A stretch of DNA of 54,675 nt from Paludibacter sp. GTDB taxonomy: Bacteria; Bacteroidota; Bacteroidia; Bacteroidales; Paludibacteraceae. Each line of letters begins with the position of its first letter. The first letter of the stretch is position 1. Below, piece by piece: positions 1 through 7,373 of this stretch. The stretch is taken from NCBI GenBank assembly GCA_010365115.1, contig JAAFGX010000021.1, forward strand, positions 1 through 54,675. Reading direction: 5' to 3'. The position numbers and the translations under genes were made by a program. Below the pieces are notes generated by a model. That model saw only the letters and a program-made list of their open reading frames with translations, was not told the origin of the DNA and did no database searches.

Positions 1-228
1 TACCAAATGAATTTTTATTTAAGCCCAAAGTCAACTTTGGTATAATGCCGATCGAGTATTTCGAGATTCCGCTTGCGGAAGGCATATCGTAGCAAAGCGG
101 AGATCCCGTTATACGGGAGAAATAAACAGTACAATCCCGTTACACGGGATGTTCCATTTGACGCACTTGCCTGCCTCAGGCAGGGTCGACATTGGACTGA
201 ATTATTTCTGCAATCAGTATAAAACTAT
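1..228. repeat. Palindrome-rich intergenic repeat at the contig start
   Basis: No gene is seen here. The stretch holds a run of GC-rich perfect hairpins in AT-rich DNA: TTCCGC-TT-GCGGAA at 67-80, TCCCGT-TAT-ACGGGA with outer pairing at 104-118, ATCCCGT-TAC-ACGGGAT at 134-150 and CCTGCCT-C-AGGCAGG at 170-184. Positions 132-221 match the reverse complement of 54586-54675 at 79 of 90 bases, so the two ends of the window carry inverted copies. A related copy lies at 46021-46082. This is a dispersed REP/MITE-like element. An ATG at 149 opens a frame into the MATE gene, but those first codons are repeat sequence. Confidence 0.8.
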
Positions 229-236
229 TATCTTTG
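229..236 (+). promoter_or_regulatory. -7 promoter box of the MATE gene
   Basis: TATCTTTG matches the Bacteroidota -7 consensus TAnnTTTG exactly. It lies 33 bp before the GTG at 269. Because it sits inside the frame opened by the ATG at 149, it argues that translation starts at 269. No clean -33 box was seen. Confidence 0.6.
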
Positions 237-268
237 CAAAATATTATAATAAATATTCAATTTTACTC

Positions 269-1591
269 GTGACTTCCAACAAAAATATATTCAAGATTAC
301 CTACCCGATTTTTCTGACGTTGGTTGCGCAGAATATCATTAATGTGACAGATACCGCTTTTCTCGGTCGTGTTAGTGAGGTAGCATTAGGTGCATCGGCT
401 ATAGCGGGAGTATTTTATTTTGCGGTTTATATGATTGGGTTTGGATTTAGCCAGGGAGCACAAATCCTTATCGGAAGGAGGAATGGTGAGAAAAATTACT
501 CGCAGATTGGCCCGATTTTCAACAATAGTTTACTGTTCAATTTTCTGATAGCATGCTTTATTTTTATTATTTCTTACCTTTATGTGCCCGATTTGATGCG
601 CAAGTTGGTGAGCTCCGAGCATGTGTATAAAGCTACTATCGAATACCTCGACTGGCGTATTTATGGTTTTTTCTTCGGTTTTATTAATGTTATTTTCAGG
701 GCTTTTTTTGTTGGCATTACCGACACCAAAGTTCTTACAACATCGGCCATTATTACTGCGTTGGTAAATATTATTCTGGATTATGTGCTTATTTTTGGAA
801 AATTTGGATGCCCTGAACTTGGTATAGCAGGTGCTGCCATTGCTTCGGTAATAGCTGAAGCCGTCACATTGCTTTATCTCATTTTTCATACTTTTGCGTT
901 TGTCGACATTAAAAAATATGACTTGTTTACACATATTAAACCTGAAATAAAAACTATTTATCCAATATTGAATCTATCCATTTTCATTATGTTTCAGTAT
1001 TTTATTTCTATTTCTACCTGGTTTTTATTTTTTATTTTTATCGAACGAATGGGGGAACGACCACTTGCTGTAACAAATATTGGACGCAGCATGTACATCT
1101 TACTTATGATTCCGGCAGCAGCACTCTCAACAACAGCAGGTACGTTGGTTAGCAACATGATAGGCGCGGGGAGTAAACAGGACATCCTTAAAACTGTGAA
1201 TAAAATTATACGTATTGCGCTTTTGTTAGTGACTCCACTTTTGATTTTTACCTTCATCTTTCCAGAACTTTTTGCCCGCATTTACACCAACGACTCTTCG
1301 TTGATGTTGGCTTCAATTTCTGTAATTCGAGTAGTTTCAGTGGCTGTCACATTTTTTGCTGTAAGTAATGTAATCATAAATGCTGTATCTGGAACCGGAA
1401 GTACCAAAATAGCATTCTTTATCGAAATTATTACACTCTTTTTTTACATTTCGTACGTTTATTATACAGCCATTATCAACCCTCAGAGTGTAGCAATAGT
1501 TTGGTTGTCGGAATTTATTTACTGGATAATTATTGGTGGTTTGGGATATTTGTATTTGTGGAAAGGAGATTGGAGAAGGAAAAAATTTTAA
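269..1591 (+). CDS. MATE family multidrug/cation antiporter
   Basis: Predicted inner-membrane MATE transporter of 440 residues, the usual family size, with about twelve hydrophobic segments in two similar halves. MATE pumps export drugs or metabolites in exchange for Na+ or H+. The N-terminus reads KITYPIFLTLVAQNIINVTD, a common MATE opening helix, followed by AFLGRVSEVALGASA. The start chosen is GTG at 269: the longer frame from ATG 149 encodes about 40 residues out of a dispersed repeat, and a -7 box at 229-236 lies inside it. The gene stands alone, 104 bp before nagB. The substrate cannot be told from sequence. Confidence 0.88.
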   Translation: MTSNKNIFKITYPIFLTLVAQNIINVTDTAFLGRVSEVALGASAIAGVFYFAVYMIGFGFSQGAQILIGRRNGEKNYSQIGPIFNNSLLFNFLIACFIFIISYLYVPDLMRKLVSSEHVYKATIEYLDWRIYGFFFGFINVIFRAFFVGITDTKVLTTSAIITALVNIILDYVLIFGKFGCPELGIAGAAIASVIAEAVTLLYLIFHTFAFVDIKKYDLFTHIKPEIKTIYPILNLSIFIMFQYFISISTWFLFFIFIERMGERPLAVTNIGRSMYILLMIPAAALSTTAGTLVSNMIGAGSKQDILKTVNKIIRIALLLVTPLLIFTFIFPELFARIYTNDSSLMLASISVIRVVSVAVTFFAVSNVIINAVSGTGSTKIAFFIEIITLFFYISYVYYTAIINPQSVAIVWLSEFIYWIIIGGLGYLYLWKGDWRRKKF

Positions 1592-1650
1592 TAAACTTTA
1601 TATATTAAAAGTGGGGTTTTCAGGTTTATAAACTACCAATGATTCCAAAA

Positions 1651-1666
1651 TATTTTTGTATTTTTG
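1651..1666 (+). promoter_or_regulatory. Candidate nagB promoter (two adjacent -7 boxes)
   Basis: Two consecutive copies of TATTTTTG, at 1651-1658 and 1659-1666, both fit TAnnTTTG and lie 30-45 bp before the nagB ATG. Which one is used cannot be decided by eye. Confidence 0.55.
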
Positions 1667-1695
1667 TGGTTGAAACTAAAAAACTTTAAAAAGTC

Positions 1696-2505
1696 ATGAG
1701 ACTTATTATTCAACCTGATTATCAGGACGTATCAAAATGGGCAGCAAATTATATTGTTGCAAAAATTAATCAGTCAAATCCCACAAAACAGAAGCCTTTT
1801 GTGCTTGGATTGCCAACAGGATCGTCACCATTGGGGGTATACCTTCAATTAATTGACATGTATAAAAACAGAATTGTTTCGTTCGAAAATGTAGTTACAT
1901 TTAATATGGATGAATATGTAGGTCTGCCTCAAAATCATGAACAAAGTTATTACACATTTATGTGGACCAATTTCTTTAGTCACATCGATATTAAACCTGA
2001 AAATGCTAATTTATTAAATGGCAACGCTCCCAATCTAGAAGAGGAATGCGCTGAATACGAAGATAAAATTAAAATATTCGGAGGAATTGACTTGTTTTTA
2101 GGTGGAATTGGAGCCGATGGTCACATTGCTTTCAACGAACCGGCCTCTTCGTTATCTTCACGTACCCGTCAGAAAACGTTAACAACCGATACTATTATTG
2201 CCAATTCACGATTTTTTGACAACGATATAAATAAAGTTCCCAAAACGGCTGTTACAGTTGGAGTAGGTACTGTTCTCGATGCAAAAGAAGTTCTGATTGT
2301 TGTGAATGGACATAACAAAGCTAGGGCGCTGCGCCATGCTGTGGAAGAACCTATAAATCACATGTGGACAATTAGTGGATTGCAACTTCACCCAAAAGGG
2401 ATTATCGTTTGCGATTATGACGCTTGTGCTGAAATAAAAGTTGGAACCTATAAGTATTTTTTAGATATTGAAAAAGACTCCTTAAATCCCGATTCTTTAC
2501 TCTGA
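1696..2505 (+). CDS. nagB: Glucosamine-6-phosphate deaminase
   Basis: Cytosolic enzyme that converts glucosamine-6-phosphate to fructose-6-phosphate and ammonia in amino-sugar catabolism. At 269 residues it matches the classical hexameric NagB. The sugar-phosphate loop [11 protein letters not shown] (38-47) is present. The catalytic set D72 (in NMDEYVGLP), D141, H143 ([11 protein letters not shown]) and E148 falls at the same numbers as in the E. coli enzyme. The gene is monocistronic, with its own promoter boxes and a strong hairpin terminator at 2518-2561. No nagA or N-acetylglucosamine uptake gene is nearby. Confidence 0.96.
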   Translation: MRLIIQPDYQDVSKWAANYIVAKINQSNPTKQKPFVLGLPTGSSPLGVYLQLIDMYKNRIVSFENVVTFNMDEYVGLPQNHEQSYYTFMWTNFFSHIDIKPENANLLNGNAPNLEEECAEYEDKIKIFGGIDLFLGGIGADGHIAFNEPASSLSSRTRQKTLTTDTIIANSRFFDNDINKVPKTAVTVGVGTVLDAKEVLIVVNGHNKARALRHAVEEPINHMWTISGLQLHPKGIIVCDYDACAEIKVGTYKYFLDIEKDSLNPDSLL

Positions 2506-2517
2506 TTTTTCTTTGGT

Positions 2518-2561
2518 TTTCCAATCAACAAAATCATTAAAAACATTTTGTTGATTGGAAA
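2518..2561. terminator. Bidirectional hairpin terminator, nagB / porin
   Basis: A perfect 17-bp inverted repeat, TTTCCAATCAACAAAAT (2518-2534) and its complement (2545-2561), with a 10-nt loop. It sits between the convergent nagB and OprB-like porin genes and touches the porin stop codon. The A/T-rich stem base can serve both strands. Confidence 0.85.
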
Positions 2562-3680
2562 CTAAAAATCAACACCTACCCGAATAAACCCAACCAACGC
2601 ATTGTTCAGTTTTGTTTGCATACCAGCAGGATTAATAATGTATTGAATGTCAGGTCTAAAATAAATATATTTGTTTAAACTAAACAAATAAGTCATTTCA
2701 ATTGCTGTTTCACTCCCCACATCATTCCCATCAATTCCTGCATAGGCAATGGCCACTCCAAATTGATCTTCAGGTCGTTTCTTGCTCCAATTCTTATAAC
2801 TAAAACCTAAACTTAAAAAGTGATTGTGTCGGTTTTTTGCTTTAGGACTAAACCCAATTTGCGAGAAGACTGAAAATTTGCTGTTAATGTATTGATCTGC
2901 AATAAAGTAAAAACCACCATTCTGTTGTTCAATGTATGTCGAGTCATTGTGCTCATGAAAATAAGCACCAAATTTATAACTTGCTGTTGTGTTTTTTATT
3001 AAACTTTTTTTAATTTGGAATTCAGTTACTGCCAAATATCCTTGGTCTTTACTTAATTTCCAATTTATATTGTATGGGTTTTTCTCAAAATCATCTGGAG
3101 TTCCATCAAAAACGGCCATTTCCCACGAAAATGAATCGGAGATATTCCATTGTATATTAGCTCCTAATGCGGTCAATGGAAAAATGGGAGTAGATATATT
3201 GTCGGCAATACTCGACTGAATACCAAACGAACTATTAGTGAAAAGCGAACCGTTTTCTGTAGTTGCAAAATCAGCATTCAAATCCTGTAACCCTACAGTA
3301 ATAGTCACATTTGCAATGCTTTGTTTGTACCAAAGCTCGTATAAAAATGTGAGATTTCCGGCTTCAATATTCGATACGCCCTGAAAATCACCTACATAAG
3401 TGGCCGAAGGTGTTCCGCCATGCGTATTTGCCAAATTCACAAAAGCCTCACCACCTTTCCACCAATTGGCATTTTCGGTATCAAAGCCAGCCTTTATATT
3501 TGCTAATCCGAGATAGGTGGTGCCGGTTTTCAATCCACCATGAAAGTTGCTTACAACATCGCCAATGTAAGAAGCATGGAAATGAAATGCTGATTTTTTC
3601 AATTCGGCATTTTCTTGGGCTGTTGCTTGAAATAGAGTAAAAAGAAAACAAATAAAAACACTTCTTGATGCTAATTTCAT
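2562..3680 (-). CDS. Carbohydrate-selective porin, OprB-like
   Basis: Predicted outer-membrane beta-barrel of 372 residues. A signal peptide (MKLASRSVFICFLFTLFQ then ATAQ) precedes alternating aromatic/polar strands typical of porins. Segments such as NANWWKGGEAFVNLANTHGG, the FLYELWYKQ strand and the GVAIAYAG region resemble the OprB family of sugar porins. The C-terminus ends in a Phe-terminated strand (FIRVGVDF), as expected for BamA-inserted barrels. It is the last minus-strand gene after the FMN-binding protein, 50 bp away, so it may belong to that cluster. A TAATTTTG at 3692-3685 would give a nearly leaderless mRNA, which may be chance. The solute is not known. Confidence 0.75.
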   Translation of the reverse strand: MKLASRSVFICFLFTLFQATAQENAELKKSAFHFHASYIGDVVSNFHGGLKTGTTYLGLANIKAGFDTENANWWKGGEAFVNLANTHGGTPSATYVGDFQGVSNIEAGNLTFLYELWYKQSIANVTITVGLQDLNADFATTENGSLFTNSSFGIQSSIADNISTPIFPLTALGANIQWNISDSFSWEMAVFDGTPDDFEKNPYNINWKLSKDQGYLAVTEFQIKKSLIKNTTASYKFGAYFHEHNDSTYIEQQNGGFYFIADQYINSKFSVFSQIGFSPKAKNRHNHFLSLGFSYKNWSKKRPEDQFGVAIAYAGIDGNDVGSETAIEMTYLFSLNKYIYFRPDIQYIINPAGMQTKLNNALVGFIRVGVDF

Positions 3681-3730
3681 TCAACAAAATTAATATAATT
3701 TCGATTAATAGCTACAATATTGACTTATAT

Positions 3731-4291
3731 TTATTGAAGGATTTTCTTGAGCAATTTTGTTTTATGCTCTATGTCCAAGGATGTTGCATCAACCGAGATT
3801 GTTGCACCCGAAATTGCATCAACATTTTTTCCAACTACGAGTTCCTTTTTTCCATCATAGTTTTTGAATTGTTTCAACCAGCTAGTGGCTGTAACTTCCT
3901 GACCATGTGAAGCTTGATAATTAAATATTTTCACCAATTGAATAGATGCGTTAGCATCAAAAAATATAAAATAGTCGAAAAACTCACTGTCCTGATTCGT
4001 TTTTGTATTTTGTTTTATTGAACAACCTCCTGTTCGACAAGTATTTATGCGTCCAACATACACATATTTTGTAAGAATAAATGATTGATTTGTAATAGAA
4101 TAAAATTTACCCAACCGAATATTTCGGGCTAATTCAGGTGCAATTGAAAGTTCTTTCAACTCAACTTCTTTGTTATTTACTTTTGTCAATTCAGCTTTGA
4201 GCGATTTTGGATTGAAATCAATGCTTGCCTGAGACATCAGGCAAGCATTGATTACTAACAAAAAACTAATTGTACTAACTATTTTATTCAT
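3731..4291 (-). CDS. Exported FMN-binding domain protein with flavinylation motif
   Basis: A 186-residue exported protein with an FMN_bind-type domain like the C-terminal part of NqrC and RnfG. An N-terminal hydrophobic signal (residues 1-21) is followed by a conserved core with CRTGGC (85-90) and YQASHGQEV (125-133). The sequence D158-A-I-S-G-A-T164 matches the Dxx(S/T)GAT site where ApbE-type transferases attach FMN to Thr. I infer a periplasmic covalent flavoprotein carrying electrons. INAC at 14-17 could be a lipobox, so membrane anchoring is possible. The start is the ATG at 4291, 10 bp after the upstream porin stop; a longer frame would overlap that gene. Electron donor and acceptor are unknown, and no apbE is in the window. 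Confidence 0.78.
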   Translation of the reverse strand: MNKIVSTISFLLVINACLMSQASIDFNPKSLKAELTKVNNKEVELKELSIAPELARNIRLGKFYSITNQSFILTKYVYVGRINTCRTGGCSIKQNTKTNQDSEFFDYFIFFDANASIQLVKIFNYQASHGQEVTATSWLKQFKNYDGKKELVVGKNVDAISGATISVDATSLDIEHKTKLLKKILQ

Positions 4292-4301
4292 AATTTCACT
4301 C

Positions 4302-5510
4302 TTAAAACATAACTCCAACTCCTGCATTAAATACTTTTGAATATTCGCTTGCAGCTTCTGACTTTACAAATTGCAAATCGGCTTTTACCACAACACCTTT
4401 TGCCAATTTACAGGTCAATCCCGAAGTAATTACATTGTTATTGTAAGCTTTATTTTTTGCTAAAGTACCTGCCGTAGCTTGATGTGTATTGTAATTTTCG
4501 TAACGCACAAACGGAACCAATTCCGTATTGGTGTTGCTCACAAATTTCAATACATTGTAGCCCGCTTCAACATAATATCCACTCATTGCACTTCCTAAAT
4601 CATTTTTTACACCACTTTTGGCAGTAAATTTATTATATTGCTCCGTGTTGCCAATGGCAGTATAGTAAAGTTGTCCGCGCATTTGAAACCCACCCAAATT
4701 ATAGCGTGCATCAACGCCAACCATTGAAATATTTGTAACCGATGAATCTGCTTTTGCAAGTCCAGCAACATTGGTTTCATTCAATCCATTGTAAAGCGTA
4801 CTCTGTGTTTTACCAAAATAACCAGACAAACCAAGATTCAAACCACGAATGCCGTAATACTCAATTTTTCCAGTATAATTGGGCGAACTGATATAGGATT
4901 CAGCACCTTTTTGTCGACCGCTTCGGAAGCCATTATTGCCATTCAACGTTCCTGCACCTGCTTTGTATCCATTAAATCCATTGACAAGGTAAGCTTGGTA
5001 TTTTAAAGAAGCCGGAATGAAATTCCCACTAAATCCTAAACCGATTTCGCGCCAAGTGGTTGGAGAAATTTTCGAGTCGACTAACGGACGTTCAACACCA
5101 TTAAATGTTGTAGGCTCGTGATATTCATTTACAATTCCCATTGGAATAAGTAGCAAACCAGCTCTAAGATTGAAATAATTATTGATTTTGTGTTGCAAAA
5201 AAGCTTGTTCTACAAATACTTCGCTCACATGCTCAAATTCTAATTCGGAAACAAATTGGGTTCGCGAATTAAAATTATAACCCAGCAGCATCACCATGCG
5301 ATGCACGTCTAATGTTCCATTACTTCTTACTGTTGAACTAAAAGGTTGGTTGTAATGTACCTCTCCATAACCGCCAATAACTAGTTTCCCTTCAGTAGAT
5401 AGTAATTTTTCTGCTGCATTTTGGTATTTGTTATTTAGGCTGTCTGGTTGCTGTGCATTCAAGCACAAAATGGAGATTGAAAAAAATACTAAAAAGATTG
5501 AATGTTTCAT
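4302..5510 (-). CDS. Outer-membrane porin, phosphate-selective porin O/P-like
   Basis: Predicted beta-barrel of 402 residues from the ATG at 5510, which has an AAACAGG Shine-Dalgarno-like stretch just upstream and opens directly into the signal peptide MKHSIFLVFFSISILCLNAQ. The segments GGYGEVHYNQ, VSELEFEHV, RAGLLLIPMGIVNEYHEP and SPTTWREIGLGFSG are typical of OprO/OprP-like barrels in Bacteroidota. The last residues (AGVGVMF) fit a BamA C-terminal signal. It is translated just ahead of the FMN-binding protein, 10 bp apart, so the two are probably co-expressed. A -7 box (5547-5540) and a 20-bp dyad (5601-5620) lie upstream. The solute is not known; an oxyanion or a soluble redox partner is speculation. 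Confidence 0.75.
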   Translation of the reverse strand: MKHSIFLVFFSISILCLNAQQPDSLNNKYQNAAEKLLSTEGKLVIGGYGEVHYNQPFSSTVRSNGTLDVHRMVMLLGYNFNSRTQFVSELEFEHVSEVFVEQAFLQHKINNYFNLRAGLLLIPMGIVNEYHEPTTFNGVERPLVDSKISPTTWREIGLGFSGNFIPASLKYQAYLVNGFNGYKAGAGTLNGNNGFRSGRQKGAESYISSPNYTGKIEYYGIRGLNLGLSGYFGKTQSTLYNGLNETNVAGLAKADSSVTNISMVGVDARYNLGGFQMRGQLYYTAIGNTEQYNKFTAKSGVKNDLGSAMSGYYVEAGYNVLKFVSNTNTELVPFVRYENYNTHQATAGTLAKNKAYNNNVITSGLTCKLAKGVVVKADLQFVKSEAASEYSKVFNAGVGVMF

Positions 5511-5539
5511 ACCTGTTTTATTTTTGATTTTTATACCCG

Positions 5540-5547
5540 CAAAATTA
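5540..5547 (-). promoter_or_regulatory. -7 promoter box of the porin / FMN-binding pair
   Basis: TAATTTTG on the minus strand fits TAnnTTTG and lies about 30 bp before the ATG at 5510, within the 136-bp gap after the LuxR-type gene. It supports separate transcription of the porin pair. Confidence 0.5.
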
Positions 5548-5600
5548 CAGCAATCAGTTTCGTGCCGCAATCACTATATGTAGGTATATTTTACACAATC

Positions 5601-5620
5601 TATCACTATAAACAGTGATA
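5601..5620. promoter_or_regulatory. 20-bp dyad, candidate operator
   Basis: TATCACT-ATAAAC-AGTGATA is a perfect 7-6-7 inverted repeat. It lies upstream of the porin -7 box and downstream of the LuxR-type gene. No T-run follows on either strand, so an operator fits better than a terminator. The dyad length suits a dimeric Crp/Fnr- or LuxR-type protein. Confidence 0.5.
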
Positions 5621-5646
5621 AATCATTTCAAAAATGAAATTTCAAA

Positions 5647-6261
5647 TCAAATAAGCATGTTTTTTTTAATTTGATCAATTTCAACAAGCTTATTCACAAT
5701 AGCGTAAATGGTAAGTCCTGCAGTACTGTGAATTTCAAGTTTTTTGGCAATATTTCTTCTGTGGGAAATAACGGTATGAGAGGAGAGAAAAAGTTCTTCT
5801 GCAATTTCTTTATTGGTGAGACCTTTTACAATGCAGGTAATAATTTCTTTTTCGCGAATGCTCAACGTATTATTTTCGTCGGAATTTTCATTTGAAGGCG
5901 AGGAGATTAACTTTTGAAGTTTTTCGTTTAATTGTTCCACACTATCGTAAATACTAATTGTATCGTCGTAACCCTTCAATAAACTTTCATCTATTGCCGA
6001 GTGCAACAACGCCAAGCATTTGAGTGTTGGATGTTGGGTTTCCGATTTTAGTTTAGTAATATCGTAATATCCCCAGAACGAAGGGTTTATTATCAAAATA
6101 TCAGGATTGTGAATACGTAGGTAGCTGTTAAGTGACTCGTTTGAAGTGATTTCGAAGGGCTGAATCCTAAATCCGGTAATGCGCTTCAAAGCCACTGTAA
6201 TACCACTTCGTATAATGACCGAAGTTTCTGCAATAGCTATTTTAAGAAGTTCATTTTCCAT
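5647..6261 (-). CDS. LuxR-type transcriptional regulator with degenerate receiver domain
   Basis: A 204-residue protein built like a NarL/FixJ response regulator: an N-terminal receiver-like region (about 5-120), then a LuxR helix-turn-helix (134-190; LSIREKEIITCIVKGLTNKE and ELFLSSHTVISHRRNIAKKL). The receiver lacks the key residues: the acidic pocket is reduced to E12-T13, the phospho-Asp position in DILIINPS is N59, and no conserved Lys is seen near 105. Phosphorylation is therefore unlikely. Its start codon overlaps the stop of the hemerythrin-like gene by one base (TAATG), so the two are translationally coupled. I infer that the di-iron protein and the regulator work together, perhaps on O2 or NO signals. 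Confidence 0.85.
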   Translation of the reverse strand: MENELLKIAIAETSVIIRSGITVALKRITGFRIQPFEITSNESLNSYLRIHNPDILIINPSFWGYYDITKLKSETQHPTLKCLALLHSAIDESLLKGYDDTISIYDSVEQLNEKLQKLISSPSNENSDENNTLSIREKEIITCIVKGLTNKEIAEELFLSSHTVISHRRNIAKKLEIHSTAGLTIYAIVNKLVEIDQIKKNMLI

Positions 6262-6962
6262 TATTTGGCAGCTTTTAATTTTTGTTCAATAGCTTCAATT
6301 GCAGGAATAAAAAAATAATCTTCCACTTTATTATGCGACATTATATCAATTTCGCATGATAAAATATCAAATAAAACTTCGGTAAGTAAATGATTACTAC
6401 CCTTATCGGGATAGTATTTTATCAAAATATTTTTAAGATCTTCTAATTTAGTGTCAATCTCATTGTGTCGTTTTCGAAAAACGGCAATGCTATATTTATT
6501 ATCTATCTGTCCTTTAGCCAACTGTTTAGCGTATTTAAACACAGTTTTATTTTCATAATCCATGTGTTTTTGAACTTCCAAAACATATTCGTCGAAAAAC
6601 TTCATGAAAATGAGTCCGTAAGGCAAATTTTGTTCGGGCTGATTGACGGCTTCAATAAGTTTATTTCTAATGGCAGGCAGCTTAAAATCAAGGAAATAGG
6701 TGTGGGCGTTTTTTAAATAATCGACTACAGTATTAATTGAGATGTTTTCATAAGCATTGTCCACTTCAAAATTTTCTTCCGATAGAAAATTCACAACAGC
6801 CAAAAAAGTGGCGCAGTCAATTCTATTCGTTTCACACACCTCACACACCGTTTTGTTTCCAAAACCCAAGTGTAGTCCAAAACGACTGATAACGAGCAAG
6901 AGTGAATGATTTTCATTAATCAAATCACTCATTTTATGGTTTGCCGAAAATTTATGTTGCAT
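6261..6962 (-). CDS. Hemerythrin-like (HHE) di-iron protein, RIC-like
   Basis: A 233-residue cytosolic protein with hemerythrin-type metal ligands spread over a four-helix bundle: H87, H133xxxE137, H166xxxD170 and H210xxxE214. The N-terminal part (about 25-60) resembles the ScdA_N/DUF542 region of the iron-sulfur repair protein RIC (ScdA, YtfE, DnrN) and carries C40, C43 and C50 (TVCEVCETNRIDC). RIC proteins repair Fe-S centres after NO or oxidant damage; a sensing role is also possible, given the coupled regulator gene downstream. The ATG at 6962 was kept because the residues before M11 look conserved-like; M11 (6932) is the alternative. No matching -7 box was found upstream. Confidence 0.82.
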   Translation of the reverse strand: MQHKFSANHKMSDLINENHSLLLVISRFGLHLGFGNKTVCEVCETNRIDCATFLAVVNFLSEENFEVDNAYENISINTVVDYLKNAHTYFLDFKLPAIRNKLIEAVNQPEQNLPYGLIFMKFFDEYVLEVQKHMDYENKTVFKYAKQLAKGQIDNKYSIAVFRKRHNEIDTKLEDLKNILIKYYPDKGSNHLLTEVLFDILSCEIDIMSHNKVEDYFFIPAIEAIEQKLKAAK

Positions 6963-7063
6963 TTAATTCCGATTTTATGGATTAGAATTTATTTAAATGT
7001 TTTTGTGTTATTCTGCTTGCAAATAAAACTTTTAAGTAATGTAAGTAACTAAGTATGTGCAAT

Positions 7064-7165
7064 AAATTAGTTTATATTAAATGTCAGATAATATTCTATT
7101 AGCAGATAATACCTAACATGTTTTAAAAACCTGTTAGGTATATTTTGGATAATATAAACTAATTT
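7064..7165. repeat. Nested inverted-repeat element (102 bp)
   Basis: A perfect 16-bp terminal inverted repeat, AAATTAGTTTATATTA (7064-7079) and its complement (7150-7165), encloses a second perfect 10-bp inverted repeat, ATACCTAACA (7109-7118) with TGTTAGGTAT (7132-7141). It sits between the feo operon and the hemerythrin-like gene. No T-run follows, so it looks more like a small mobile or REP-type element than a plain terminator, though it may end feo transcription. Confidence 0.7.
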
Positions 7166-7176
7166 CTGTGTTGTAC

Positions 7177-7359
7177 TCATCGCTTTTTACTTTTTATTTT
7201 TTTGTTGGTTTCGCAATTCAAATCCTCTTTTAGAGAACAACGTGTACAACCTCCGCATTTATCAGCCGGACTGGGTTTGCGTGTTATTAAGATGTATATT
7301 TTCCAGCCTACATAGCTGAAAACTATAATTCCAATTAGTATAACAAGTATATCTTGCAT
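7177..7359 (-). CDS. FeoB-associated Cys-rich membrane protein
   Basis: A 60-residue protein with one transmembrane helix (about 3-22; VILIGIIVFSYVGWKIYILI) and a cytosolic tail holding the motif CGGCTRCSLKEDLNC, then a Lys-rich end. This is the layout of the FeoB-associated Cys-rich family, a small partner of the ferrous-iron transporter, possibly a FeoC stand-in. The start is the ATG at 7359, 14 bp after the feoB stop; the longer frame would overlap feoB and does not look conserved. It is the last gene of the feo operon. Whether the Cys residues bind iron is not known. Confidence 0.85.
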   Translation of the reverse strand: MQDILVILIGIIVFSYVGWKIYILITRKPSPADKCGGCTRCSLKEDLNCETNKKIKSKKR

Positions 7360-7373
7360 ATGATTAATTTTTT

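Noticed and set aside
149..268. N-terminal extension of the MATE gene from the ATG at 149
   Set aside because: These 40 codons are dispersed repeat sequence, and a -7 promoter box lies inside them. GTG at 269 gives the normal MATE start.
3681..3695. Leaderless promoter for the OprB-like porin (TAATTTTG 5 bp before the ATG)
   Set aside because: The box is likely by chance in AT-rich DNA; the gene may simply be transcribed with the FMN-binding gene 50 bp upstream.
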